NCBI RefSeq assembly: GCF_003426815.1
Contig: NZ_QKYK01000002.1
Span: 186,001 to 250,000, forward strand
Source of the DNA: Desertimonas flava
GTDB taxonomy: Bacteria; Actinomycetota; Acidimicrobiia; Acidimicrobiales; Ilumatobacteraceae
Reading direction: 5' to 3'
Length of the DNA: 64,000 bases
How positions within the stretch are numbered: the stretch's first letter is position 1; every line of letters begins with the position of its first letter. Positions 7,543-15,998 of this stretch are shown here, one piece after another. The notes beneath the pieces are model-generated. The model was not told where the DNA came from. It saw only the letters and a program-made list of their open reading frames with translations, and ran no database searches. Made by a program: the position numbers and the translations under genes.

Positions 7543-9419
7543 TGGCCCACCGTCAAGTAGCCGTCGAGCGAGTCGACCACGGTGCCCGCGGCGTCGGTGA
7601 GCCGGAGCTGCACGTACACCGGTTGGCCGTCGGGGATCGGGACGTCGGTGACGGTCCACGGCCTCGACAGGTCGAGCGCCGGTGTCGTGGCCTCACGAAC
7701 CGGTGCGGCGCCGGGGCGCTGGATCATCACGATCGGGTAGGCCGTGTCGCCGGGTTGCGGTGCGTAGCCGACCACGGTTCCGACCGGGTCGAGGATCGTG
7801 AACGGACCCGAGGCGGCATCGACGGTGCGGTCCCAGTTGAGGTTGGCGATGGTGCCGTCGGCGCGCTGCAGCGTGAACTCGGAGTAGCCGTGGGAGCCGG
7901 TCGCCGTGGTGACGTAGCGCGTGAAGGGAACGGCCGCGTTGACGCCGTCGGAGATGGTGGTGAGCGTGGGCAGCAGCGTCACCGTGGCCCGGCCACCCTG
8001 CACCGTGCCGGAGTCGAGCTCGAAGAACGTCAGGTTGCCGGCGCTGTCGGGACGGGCGGCCAGGAGCTCGACCGTCCCGGTGAAGTTCGCCGTCACCGGC
8101 GCGTCGAGCAGGTACCAGCCCTCGGGCGCCCCGGTGGGCCGGGACACCGAGATCGACTCGGCCGTGAAGCCGATGTCGCTGTTGAGCACCACCTGAGCCT
8201 GGGCGTCGTAGAACGCCGACAGGAACGGCCGCCAGGCCTGCGACGTCGGCTGCTGCTCGTACGACGCGTGGTAGTCGCGCGGCTCGATCGGGAAGTACAC
8301 GGTCATGCCCGTGGCCTCGGCGTAGGTGGGGCTGCCGACCTGGGCGAGCACGGCGGCGTCGAGCGTGGCGAGCAGCGCGTCGCGGGCTGCGAGGGCCTGA
8401 GGCCCGATCCCGTCGAGCCCGTGGAGGAACTCGCCGAGGTCCAAGAAGCCGGGCCAGAAGCCGCCGCTCGTGCCGTACTGCCAGCCCGCACCCGCGGCCG
8501 CGAGATACGCCGCCGGGTTGGCCCCGACGTCGGCGGCCGCGGCCGTGCTGAACGAGGTGAGGGCGCCGCCCAGCGCCGCGGCCTGACCGAGGTCGATCAA
8601 GCTGAGCGTGGTCATGTCGGCCTGGCTCGGGGCCTCCTCCCGGATGTCGGCGAGGAAGCCGTCGGCGAGGGCGCCGAACGTGGAGACGATGTCGGCGTCG
8701 GGGGCGCTGGCGAACACCGAGAACGACTCGTAGTCGAGGCCGAGGCCGGGGACCAGCTCCTCGGAGGAGATGAGGTGACGGGCGCCGCCGGCCACCTCGG
8801 ACACGATCTCGTACGTCGCCATCAGGCAGGCATCGAGTGTCAACAGGTCGAACTTGTCGCGTCCCGCCGCCGCCAAGCCGGTCTCCATGGCGTGGCCGAG
8901 CTCGGCGGCGTCGATGTAGGTGGTGTTGCGGGTCGGCCCGTCGTTGGTGACGTCCTCGTCGAAGGCGATGCCACGCCATCCGAGCCCGTGGTCCCAGATG
9001 ACGAGCCCGATCCGCTGGGCCGGGTGGCGGCCGAGCGAGTCGGCGATGAACCAGGCGAGCGTGTCGGGACTGCCGCTGTCGACCTCACCGAGCTGCTGGA
9101 CGACCGTCGCCGTCCCGCCGGCGATCTCGACCACGATGGCGTCGCCGGTGTTCTGCACGGCCTGCGACGTCGACCACGTCGCTTCGGAGCTGTCGATGTA
9201 GACCGTGAACGTGGCCCCCGAGCGGCTGGCCGTCACCATCTCGTCGATGTCCGTGCCCAGGGGCAGGTCCGACGAGGAGTCGTTCACGGTGTACACGAGC
9301 GTGTGCCAGCCCGGCGCCAGCTGGGCCTCGGCGCGCGGCGACCACGGCAGTGACGCCGCCACACCCGAGACCGCCGTGGCGAGCACCGCAGCGGCGGCCC
9401 AACCCCTACTCATCGGCAT
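7539..9419 (-). CDS. Secreted clostripain-family (C11) cysteine peptidase
   Basis: Protein of 626 residues with a signal peptide (about residues 1-32, cleavage near AEA-Q). The peptidase C11 (clostripain) domain shows the catalytic His in LVIWDHGLGWRG and the catalytic Cys in LLTLDACLMATYE, the family's paired signatures. The C-terminal half, from about residue 400, is beta-rich and may be a carrier or substrate-recognition region. The start at 9419 has GAGGAG 11 bases upstream; M at 9413 is also possible. It heads a three-gene overlapping operon with the PrsW-like membrane protein and the single-pass protein. Activity against Arg or Lys bonds is typical of the family but unproven here. Confidence 0.85.
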   Translation of the reverse strand: MPMSRGWAAAAVLATAVSGVAASLPWSPRAEAQLAPGWHTLVYTVNDSSSDLPLGTDIDEMVTASRSGATFTVYIDSSEATWSTSQAVQNTGDAIVVEIAGGTATVVQQLGEVDSGSPDTLAWFIADSLGRHPAQRIGLVIWDHGLGWRGIAFDEDVTNDGPTRNTTYIDAAELGHAMETGLAAAGRDKFDLLTLDACLMATYEIVSEVAGGARHLISSEELVPGLGLDYESFSVFASAPDADIVSTFGALADGFLADIREEAPSQADMTTLSLIDLGQAAALGGALTSFSTAAAADVGANPAAYLAAAGAGWQYGTSGGFWPGFLDLGEFLHGLDGIGPQALAARDALLATLDAAVLAQVGSPTYAEATGMTVYFPIEPRDYHASYEQQPTSQAWRPFLSAFYDAQAQVVLNSDIGFTAESISVSRPTGAPEGWYLLDAPVTANFTGTVELLAARPDSAGNLTFFELDSGTVQGGRATVTLLPTLTTISDGVNAAVPFTRYVTTATGSHGYSEFTLQRADGTIANLNWDRTVDAASGPFTILDPVGTVVGYAPQPGDTAYPIVMIQRPGAAPVREATTPALDLSRPWTVTDVPIPDGQPVYVQLRLTDAAGTVVDSLDGYLTVGQ

Positions 9420-9564
9420 CGTTCGATCCACTCCTCGTTGCCGACCGAGGTGCGGTCGGGCCTGTCGTACCTGTCTGTCGTCCTTGACTGCGTCGATGGC
9501 TTCGGCCGACATCGGCCCGCGCACATCAAACCATGTGACGGGGCTTCCTTAGGATGAGTTCGCC

Positions 9565-12435
9565 ATGACTGATCAGAGAGCCGAGCCGGCCGCATCCGAC
9601 CCGCCGGGCCGCCCGGAGCACGACGACGCGACCGCTCACCACGGCCCCTCGCCACTCGACGGGCTCAATCCCGACCAGCTCGACGCAGTCGTGCACACCG
9701 GCGGGCCGCTGCTGGTGGTGGCGGGCGCCGGCTCGGGAAAGACGCGGGTGCTCACCCACCGCATCGCCCACCTCATCCACGAGGGGGCCCGCCCGTCGTC
9801 GATCCTCGCCATCACGTTCACCAACAAGGCGGCCGACGAGATGCGCCGCCGGGTCGCCGACCTCGTCGGGCCCGTCTCGCGCACGATGTGGGTGTCGACG
9901 TTCCACTCGGCCTGTGTGCGCATCCTGCGCGCCCACGCCGACCGCCTCGGCTTTCCCCGCCAGTTCTCCATCTACGACCAGGCCGACGCCACCCGGCTCA
10001 CTGGCTACGTCATCCGCGATCTGGGCCTCGACTCCAAACGGTTCACCCCGCGTGGCGTCATGGGGGCCATCAGCCGCTGGAAGAACGAGCTGATCGATCC
10101 GGCGGCCGCCGCCAACAAGGCGGCGTCGGCCGACATCTTCGGCCGCAAGCAGGCCGAGGTCTACGCCGAGTACCAGGCCCGGCTGCGAGCCGCCGGTGCG
10201 ATGGACTTCGACGATCTGCTCGGCAACACCGTCGCCCTGTTCCGGCTCCATCCTGACGTCTTGGCCCAGTATCAACAGCGCTTCCAGTACATCCTCGTCG
10301 ACGAGTACCAGGACACCAACCAGGCGCAGAACGAGATCATCCTCATGCTCGCCGCCGGCCACGGCAACGTCACCGTGGTGGGCGACACCGACCAGTGCCT
10401 GCCGGCGGGCACGATGATCCGCACCCCGCACGGCGACGTGCCCATCGAGAAGCTCTCCATCGGTGACCAGGTCGTCGGTGGTGACGGCCACGGTGCCGCG
10501 GTCGGAACGATCGCCCACGTGCATCGCGGCGAGAGCGCCGGTCCACTCGTGACGGTGACGGTGCTCGGTCCCGCTGGCGTGGCGACGCTTCGTGCGACGG
10601 CGGAGCACCGCATCCCCATCCTGACCGGTAACAGATGGTGCCAGGCACCATCTGTTACGGCCGATCGGCCGGCGGCGGCGTTGATCGCGCCGTGGGTCGA
10701 GCTCGGCGCGGCCGAGCTGGAACCGGGCACGCCGCTGCTCGTCGCCCGTGGTGAAGAGCTCGTCGAGGGCACGGTGGTCGACGTGACGCACGAGCCGTTC
10801 AGAGGGCCGGTGTTCGACCTTCAGGTCGAGCCGCATCACACGTACGTCGCGAACGGGGTGCTGGTGCACAACTCCGTGTACGCCTTCCGGGGCGCCGACT
10901 TCCGGAACATCCTGCAGTTCGAGGATGCGTTCGAGGACGAGGTGACCACCGTCGTGCTCGACCAGAACTACCGCAGCACGCAGAACATCCTCGACGCCGC
11001 CAACGCTGTCATCGCCAACAACGTCGAGCGGCGGCCGAAGAACCTGTGGACCGACACGGGCAAGGGCGATCGCATCGTGCGGTTCTTCGCCGAGGACGAA
11101 GGCGACGAGGCCCGCTACGTCGCCGCGACCGCCCACGATCTGCGCAACACCGACGCGATGAACTGGCGGGACATGGCGGTGCTCTACCGGACGAACGCCC
11201 AGAGCCGTTCGGTTGAAGAGGCGTTCATGCGCCTCGGCGTGCCGTACAAGGTGGTCGGCGGCACGCGCTACTACGACCGGCGCGAGATCCGCGACGCCAT
11301 GGCGTATCTCCGGGCGGTGGTCAACCCGTCCGACGAGGTGAGCGTGAAGCGCATCCTCAACGTCCCCAAGCGCGGCATCGGCGACGCCAGCGTGGCCAAA
11401 CTCGACGCCTACGCCGCCGAGACTGGGCGGGGCTTCTTCGACGCCATGCGCCACAGCGAGCTGGCCGGCGTCACCGGACCGGCCGTGCGCGGTCTGGCGT
11501 CGTTCGTCGAGCTGATGGACTCGCTGGCCGCGCGGGCCGGCGAGCTGGGCGGGGTCCTCGAGCTCGAGGGCGTCACCGACAACGGGCCGGCCGAGATCCT
11601 CCAGGCCGCCCTCGAGGGCTCCGGCTACCTCGGCGAACTGCAGGCCGAGAACACGGTCGAATCGGCCGGCCGCATCGAGAACCTCGAGGAGCTGATCGGC
11701 TCGGCGGCCCAGTTCACCCGCATCGACGAGTTCCTCGAGCAGGTGTCGCTCGTCGCCGACACCGACGAGATCCCCGAGGAGGCCGAGGACCAGGTGGTCC
11801 TCATGACGTTGCACGCGGCCAAGGGTCTCGAGTTCCCGGTCGTGTTCATCGTCGGGATGGAGGACGGCGTGTTCCCGAGCAGCCGGGCCCTCGACAACCC
11901 CGACGAGATGGAGGAGGAGCGACGCCTGGCCTACGTCGGCATCACTCGCGCCCGTCAGCGCCTCTTCCTGGTGCATGCGTGGAGCCGGATGCTGTTCGGC
12001 AACACGCAGTACAACCCGCCGTCGCGCTTCCTCGAGGAGATCCCCGCCGAGCTGGTGCAGACGCAGGGCAACGCGTCGGGCCGGTCGTCGTACGGGCGCC
12101 AGAGCCTGCGGCCACGCGATCGGGGCGGCTCGTTGCCGCCGTACCGCCGCGGCGGTGGCGGATCGCGCTACACCGATCAGTCCCGGTCCGACGCCCACCG
12201 CGACCGGGTGGTGGAAGCGGCGATGAGCGCCGGGCGCAGCGCCAGCGCCGTCGAGCCGTCCGACCCCACTGCCGTGCAGCTGCGAATCGGTGACGACGTC
12301 GAGCATCCGGCGTTCGGCGAGGGCGTGGTGCTCGAGGTCCGCGGTCGTGGCAGCGACATCGAGGCGACGGTGAACTTCAAGGGCGTCGGCATCAAGCACC
12401 TCTCGCTGTCGTTCGCTCCGCTCCGCAAGAAGTAG
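9565..12435 (+). CDS. pcrA: UvrD/PcrA family superfamily 1A DNA helicase containing an intein
   Basis: ATP-dependent 3'-5' DNA helicase of 956 encoded residues (797 after removing the 159-residue intein). Helicase motif I is GAGSGKTRVLTHR, motif Ia is AITFTNKAADEM, motif II is VDEYQDTNQAQN, motif IV is LDQNYRSTQNIL, motif V is LMTLHAAKGLEFPVVF, and motif VI is EERRLAYVGITRARQ. Motif III is split: VVGDTDQ lies before the intein and SVYAFRGAD after it. The C-terminal tail holds a Gly/Arg-rich linker and a PcrA-type tail (GDDVEHPAFGEGVVLEV) for RNA-polymerase or partner contacts. It probably acts in nucleotide excision repair and removal of recombinase or polymerase. The ATG at 9565 is preceded by a 145-bp divergent promoter region shared with the clostripain operon. 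Confidence 0.95.
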   Translation: MTDQRAEPAASDPPGRPEHDDATAHHGPSPLDGLNPDQLDAVVHTGGPLLVVAGAGSGKTRVLTHRIAHLIHEGARPSSILAITFTNKAADEMRRRVADLVGPVSRTMWVSTFHSACVRILRAHADRLGFPRQFSIYDQADATRLTGYVIRDLGLDSKRFTPRGVMGAISRWKNELIDPAAAANKAASADIFGRKQAEVYAEYQARLRAAGAMDFDDLLGNTVALFRLHPDVLAQYQQRFQYILVDEYQDTNQAQNEIILMLAAGHGNVTVVGDTDQCLPAGTMIRTPHGDVPIEKLSIGDQVVGGDGHGAAVGTIAHVHRGESAGPLVTVTVLGPAGVATLRATAEHRIPILTGNRWCQAPSVTADRPAAALIAPWVELGAAELEPGTPLLVARGEELVEGTVVDVTHEPFRGPVFDLQVEPHHTYVANGVLVHNSVYAFRGADFRNILQFEDAFEDEVTTVVLDQNYRSTQNILDAANAVIANNVERRPKNLWTDTGKGDRIVRFFAEDEGDEARYVAATAHDLRNTDAMNWRDMAVLYRTNAQSRSVEEAFMRLGVPYKVVGGTRYYDRREIRDAMAYLRAVVNPSDEVSVKRILNVPKRGIGDASVAKLDAYAAETGRGFFDAMRHSELAGVTGPAVRGLASFVELMDSLAARAGELGGVLELEGVTDNGPAEILQAALEGSGYLGELQAENTVESAGRIENLEELIGSAAQFTRIDEFLEQVSLVADTDEIPEEAEDQVVLMTLHAAKGLEFPVVFIVGMEDGVFPSSRALDNPDEMEEERRLAYVGITRARQRLFLVHAWSRMLFGNTQYNPPSRFLEEIPAELVQTQGNASGRSSYGRQSLRPRDRGGSLPPYRRGGGGSRYTDQSRSDAHRDRVVEAAMSAGRSASAVEPSDPTAVQLRIGDDVEHPAFGEGVVLEVRGRGSDIEATVNFKGVGIKHLSLSFAPLRKK
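10396..10872 (+). other. Mini-intein inside helicase motif III
   Basis: In-frame protein-splicing element covering residues 278-436 of the helicase (159 residues). Block A starts with Cys (CLPAGTMIRTPHGDVPIEKL), block B is LRATAEHRIPI with the TxxH pair, block F is VFDLQVEPHHTYVANG, and block G ends VHN before Ser+1. All four catalytic positions are present (Cys1, block B Thr/His, penultimate His, terminal Asn), so splicing is likely active. No homing endonuclease domain is present between blocks B and F. That linker instead encodes the palindromic repeat at 10628-10658. Insertion at GDTDQ/S in motif III is a highly conserved site, as expected for inteins. Confidence 0.93.
10628..10658. repeat. 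TGCCNGGCA-type palindrome inside the intein coding sequence
   Basis: Perfect inverted repeat with 15-base arms around a single A: GTAACAGATGGTGCC, then A, then the reverse complement. It is read through in frame as GNRWCQAPSVTA between intein blocks B and F. It belongs to the same family as the intergenic palindromes at 25188, 25227, 50288, 51006, 55979 and 60781. Confidence 0.9.
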
Positions 12436-12492
12436 CCCGTCCGTCTGCTCAGGCCCGTCCGCCGGTCGGCTCAGGAGCGGGCCGGAAGAACG

Positions 12493-12593
12493 GGAGGGTA
12501 TTTGCCCACCGTGGCGACCGGAGGGTACCTACCTGACGCTTCGGTGGGGTAGGTACCCTCCGGTCGTCGGTGGGCGGTGGGTAAATACCCTCC
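12493..12593. repeat. 101-bp nested palindrome between helicase and flavodoxin genes
   Basis: Two concentric inverted repeats. The outer arms (12493-12511 and 12575-12593, 19 bp, one mismatch) begin GGAGGGTATTT. The inner arms (12515-12533 and 12548-12566, 19 bp, perfect) are CGACCGGAGGGTACCTACC and its complement. The outer and inner arms share the GGAGGGTA motif. The structure could act as a bidirectional terminator, but it lacks a T tract and is much larger than a standard hairpin. It lies within the 188-bp gap, where no gene is seen. Confidence 0.8.
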
Positions 12594-12623
12594 GGACGCA
12601 GTGACGACCTAGATTTCTGGGCT

Positions 12624-13061
12624 ATGACGAAGGCAGCCCTGGTGATCGAGAGCCTGACCGGCAACACGTGGAGAGCGGCCGAGCTGGTGGCCGACGGTCT
12701 GAGCCAGTACGGGTGGTCGATCACCGGTCTGTCCAAGGTCAAGCAGCCCGACCTCGCGTCCATCCAGGACGCCGACCTCGTCGTCGTCGGCACGTGGGTG
12801 CACGGCCTGTTCGTCGTCGGCCAGACGCCGTGGGCGGTGTCCAACATCTCCAGCCTGCCGACGATGCGCAACAAGCGCTCGGCCGTGTTCTGCACGTTCG
12901 GTCTCAACCCCGGCCGCAGCCTCGACAAGCTCACCGGCGCCGTCGAGGCCACCGGCGCCAACGTGCTCGGTGGCCTCGCCCTCAACCGCTTCAAGCTCGA
13001 AGAGCACAGCGAGATCCTGACCACCCGTCTCGTCGACGCCTTCGACGCGGCGACCGTTTAG
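12624..13061 (+). CDS. Flavodoxin family protein
   Basis: Cytosolic protein of 145 residues with a flavodoxin-like alpha/beta fold. The FMN phosphate loop is IESLTGNTWRAAE near residues 8-20 (usual pattern T/S-x-T-G-N-T). The second loop is VVVGTWVHGLFVVGQ near residues 52-66, and the third is AVFCTFGLNPG near residues 87-97. Length matches short-chain flavodoxins. It is probably a low-potential electron carrier, but the partner is not evident. It stands alone, downstream of the nested palindrome. Confidence 0.82.
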   Translation: MTKAALVIESLTGNTWRAAELVADGLSQYGWSITGLSKVKQPDLASIQDADLVVVGTWVHGLFVVGQTPWAVSNISSLPTMRNKRSAVFCTFGLNPGRSLDKLTGAVEATGANVLGGLALNRFKLEEHSEILTTRLVDAFDAATV

Positions 13062-13274
13062 TTGCCCCGGCGGGAACGAGAGGCACCGACCGAACGGCCC
13101 GGAGGGATCCCGGCGGTACGAGACGACGCGACGCGGCCGAGAATCGGTGGCGGCGCGCCTCCACACCTGCGACGATGCGGGGACCGACGGCACCGGCGCC
13201 GACGGGGAACATGTCGTGCGCCGTGGGTTCGGGTCCCGACGCACGTCTGACCTCACCCGACAGAGGGAGCTGTG

Positions 13275-14090
13275 ATGTCCGACGTCGCCCCGATCGTGCT
13301 GATCCACGGACTGTGGATGACCCCGCTGAGCTGGGAGGGCTGGGCCGAGCGGTTCCGGGCCGCCGGCCATGAGGTCGTCGTCCCCGGCTGGCCGGGAGTC
13401 GGTCCCGGCCCCGAGGGCGTCGACGCCGTCCGCGCCGATCCGTCGGTGCTCGCCGGTCTCGGCGTCAAGGAGGTGGCCGACCACTACGAGACGATCATCC
13501 GCGGTCTCGACCGCGCGCCGATCATCATGGGCCATTCCTTCGGCGGGCTGCTGACCCAGGTGCTGCTGTCGCGAGGGCTCGGCGTCGCCGGCGTCGCCAT
13601 CCACTCGGCGCAGACGAGAGGCGTGATGCGGCTGCCGCTGTCCACCCTGCGGGCGGCCTTCCCCGTGCTGAAGAACCCGTTGAACCGGGGCCGCACGGTG
13701 GGACTCACGCCGAAGCAGTTCCACTACGCCTTCACCAACTCACTGTCGGCCGAGGAGTCGCAGGGGGTGTGGGACCGGTTGCACATCCCCGCCCCCGGTC
13801 GCCCCCTCTTCCAGGCGGGCCTGGCCAACTTCACGTTCGGCCGCAAGTGGCCGACGAGCGTCGACTACCGCAAGGCCGACCGGGCGCCGCTGCTGTTCAT
13901 CGCCGGTGGCGCCGACCACATCGTCCCGGCCAGCGTGAACAAGGAGAACGCCGGCAAGTACCGCAAGGCCGCAACGCCGGCGGAGTTCAGGGAGTTCGAC
14001 GGCCGCACGCACAACGTCGTCGGACAGGCCGGCTGGGAGGAGGTCGCCGACTACGCGCTGAGCTGGGCGACCTCGGCCGTCGGCAGCTGA
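13275..14090 (+). CDS. Alpha/beta hydrolase
   Basis: Alpha/beta-hydrolase fold protein of 271 residues. The oxyanion-hole motif is LIHGLWMT near residues 9-16, and the nucleophile elbow is IMGHSFGGLL with the catalytic Ser. The acid is probably Asp in FIAGGADHIVPAS, and the His is in DGRTHNVVGQ near the C terminus. No signal peptide is visible, so it is probably cytosolic. The ATG at 13275 is chosen because AGGGAG lies 6 bases upstream; the GTG three bases earlier is too close to it. Substrate unknown; esterase, haloalkane or epoxide chemistry cannot be separated by motif. The 213 bp upstream contain no recognised feature. Confidence 0.85.
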   Translation: MSDVAPIVLIHGLWMTPLSWEGWAERFRAAGHEVVVPGWPGVGPGPEGVDAVRADPSVLAGLGVKEVADHYETIIRGLDRAPIIMGHSFGGLLTQVLLSRGLGVAGVAIHSAQTRGVMRLPLSTLRAAFPVLKNPLNRGRTVGLTPKQFHYAFTNSLSAEESQGVWDRLHIPAPGRPLFQAGLANFTFGRKWPTSVDYRKADRAPLLFIAGGADHIVPASVNKENAGKYRKAATPAEFREFDGRTHNVVGQAGWEEVADYALSWATSAVGS

Positions 14091-14107
14091 TCGGCCGGAG
14101 GCGCCCG

Positions 14108-14614
14108 TCAGCGGGTGGTGTACTGCTGGCACACCTCGAGGCGGAGGCCGACGGAGATCGTCTCGCGGGATTCGACGATCGGGCATGCGGTCGTCGGCAC
14201 CTCGAGCTCGTCGACGCCGATCTCGCGCCCGTCGCAGTCGGTGAAGCGGTCGGTCCCCTTGAGCTGCTCGACGAGGCACGACGAGTCGCGGTCCGCCGGG
14301 AACGCCCAGTAGACGCGCCACCCCTCGGTCACGTCGGTTCCCGTGTGATCGAGCACAAGCGTGCGGTCGCCGACGGTCGTGTGGAGATCGGGGAAGAGCA
14401 GCGGCCCGTCCTCGTCGATCTCCTCGGCGACGTTGACGACCGAGCCGATCGACACGGTGCTCGGCGCCAGGCGCTCGGTGGACTCTGCGCCGCCTCGTGA
14501 GATCCACGCGGCGACTCCCCACGTCGCGCCGAAGATGGCGGCGATGAGGAGGATGCCCCCGGCGACGGGAACGACGGCGCGTCCCAGCGGCGTGGTGGGC
14601 CGGACGAGATTCAC
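14108..14614 (-). CDS. Membrane-anchored hypothetical protein
   Basis: Protein of 168 residues with an N-terminal hydrophobic helix (about residues 12-36, AVVPVAGGILLIAAIFGATW) that anchors a C-terminal domain outside the membrane. The domain contains four Cys residues (SSCLVEQ, FTDCDG, TTACPIV, LEVCQQY), which could form two disulfides after export. The GTG start at 14614 is chosen as the last plausible start before the hydrophobic helix; the open frame continues far upstream only as an antisense shadow of sucC. It converges with the hydrolase gene. No family recognised. Confidence 0.65.
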   Translation of the reverse strand: MNLVRPTTPLGRAVVPVAGGILLIAAIFGATWGVAAWISRGGAESTERLAPSTVSIGSVVNVAEEIDEDGPLLFPDLHTTVGDRTLVLDHTGTDVTEGWRVYWAFPADRDSSCLVEQLKGTDRFTDCDGREIGVDELEVPTTACPIVESRETISVGLRLEVCQQYTTR

Positions 14615-14845
14615 GACGCCAGGGTAGGACCCGCGTCGATCGACCGTGCGAGGCAGGCGGCGCTGGAAGGTGACCGGTTTCACGTGGCGTGAGCGGTCGG
14701 ATCCACCGAGAACGAGCGGGTCAGTTCGCCCGCAGAACCACGCCCCACTAACCTCGCCCCGGCACAGCGCCCAGGGCTCTCTGCCCCGACGCGTGCCGGC
14801 AATCACAGCACGGCAACCGCAGCGAGAAAGGTTGGGTCCGGACAA

Positions 14846-15997
14846 GTGGATCTCTTCGAGTACCAGGGCAAGCAGTACTTCGCCCGTTTCGGCATTCCGG
14901 TGAGTCCGGGCGGTGTCGCCGACACCGTGGACGAGGCGGTCGCCCAGGCCGACGCCGCCGGCTACCCGGTGGTCGTCAAGGCCCAGGTACAGGTCGGTGG
15001 CCGCGGGAAGGCCGGCGGCATCAAGCTCGCCAACGACGCCGACGAGGTGCGCCTCCACGCCGGGAACATCCTCGGCATGGACATCAAGGGCCACACCGTC
15101 GAGCGCCTCTGGATCGAGAACGCCTCCGACATCGAGGAGGAGTACTACGCCAGCTTCACGCTCGACCGGGCCGCCAAGCAGCACCTGCTGATGCTGTCGG
15201 CCGAGGGCGGCGTGGAGATCGAGGAGGTGGCCGTCACCAACCCCGACGCCATCGTCAAGCTCCACGTCAACCCCGTCGACGGGCTCAGCGTCGAGACGGC
15301 GCGCCAGGCCGCGATCGACGCCAAGATCCCCGAGCGGGCGCTCGACGGCGTCGCCTCCATCCTCGTCAAGCTCTACGACTGCTTCACCGCCGGCGACTGC
15401 GACCTGGCCGAGATCAACCCGCTGATCCTCAAGCCCACCGGCGAGGTGCACGCGCTCGACGCCAAGGTGAGCCTCGACAGCAACGCCGCCTTCCGTCACC
15501 CGGAATGGGAGGAGTACTCGGCGATCGAGGTGCTCGACGACCGTGAGCGCATGGCCAAGGACAGGGACCTGCAGTACATCGGCCTCGACGGCACGGTGGG
15601 CATCATCGCCAACGGCGCCGGCCTGGCGATGAGCACGCTCGACGTGGTCAACCAGGTCGGTGGTTCGGCCGCCAACTTCCTCGACATCGGCGGCGGCGCC
15701 AACGCCGACGTGATGGCCGCGGCGCTCGACGTGATCAACCACGACGAGAAGGTCAAGTCGATCTTCATCAACATCTTCGGCGGCATCACCCGCGGCGAAG
15801 AAGTCGCCAAGGGCATCGTCGAGGCGCTCAGCCGGGTCGCCCTGCGGGCCCCGATCGTGATCCGCCTCGACGGCACCAACGCCGAGGAGGGCCGCGAGAT
15901 CCTCGCCGCCGCCGGCATCCCGCCCGAACAACTCATCTCGAAGCCGACGATGCTCGATGCCGCCCGCGAAGCGGTGGCGATCGCAGGAGGAAACTGA
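14846..15997 (+). CDS. sucC: Succinyl-CoA ligase (ADP-forming) beta subunit
   Basis: Beta subunit (383 residues) of the TCA-cycle enzyme that converts succinyl-CoA to succinate with substrate-level phosphorylation. The N-terminal ATP-grasp domain starts MDLFEYQGKQYFARFGIPV and has KAQVQVGGRGKAGG for nucleotide binding. The magnesium and substrate region is DLAEINPLIL. The CoA-ligase-like C-terminal domain has IANGAGLAMSTLD and FINIFGGITRGEEVA. Length is typical. The GTG start has GAAAGG a little upstream. Its stop lies one base before the sucD ATG, so sucC and sucD form a heterotetramer-encoding operon. Confidence 0.97.
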   Translation: MDLFEYQGKQYFARFGIPVSPGGVADTVDEAVAQADAAGYPVVVKAQVQVGGRGKAGGIKLANDADEVRLHAGNILGMDIKGHTVERLWIENASDIEEEYYASFTLDRAAKQHLLMLSAEGGVEIEEVAVTNPDAIVKLHVNPVDGLSVETARQAAIDAKIPERALDGVASILVKLYDCFTAGDCDLAEINPLILKPTGEVHALDAKVSLDSNAAFRHPEWEEYSAIEVLDDRERMAKDRDLQYIGLDGTVGIIANGAGLAMSTLDVVNQVGGSAANFLDIGGGANADVMAAALDVINHDEKVKSIFINIFGGITRGEEVAKGIVEALSRVALRAPIVIRLDGTNAEEGREILAAAGIPPEQLISKPTMLDAAREAVAIAGGN

Positions 15998-15998
15998 C

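Noticed and set aside
9526-12399. 957-codon open frame antisense to the helicase gene
   Set aside because: It mirrors the helicase coding sequence, has no domain of its own, and the sense strand carries all helicase and intein motifs.
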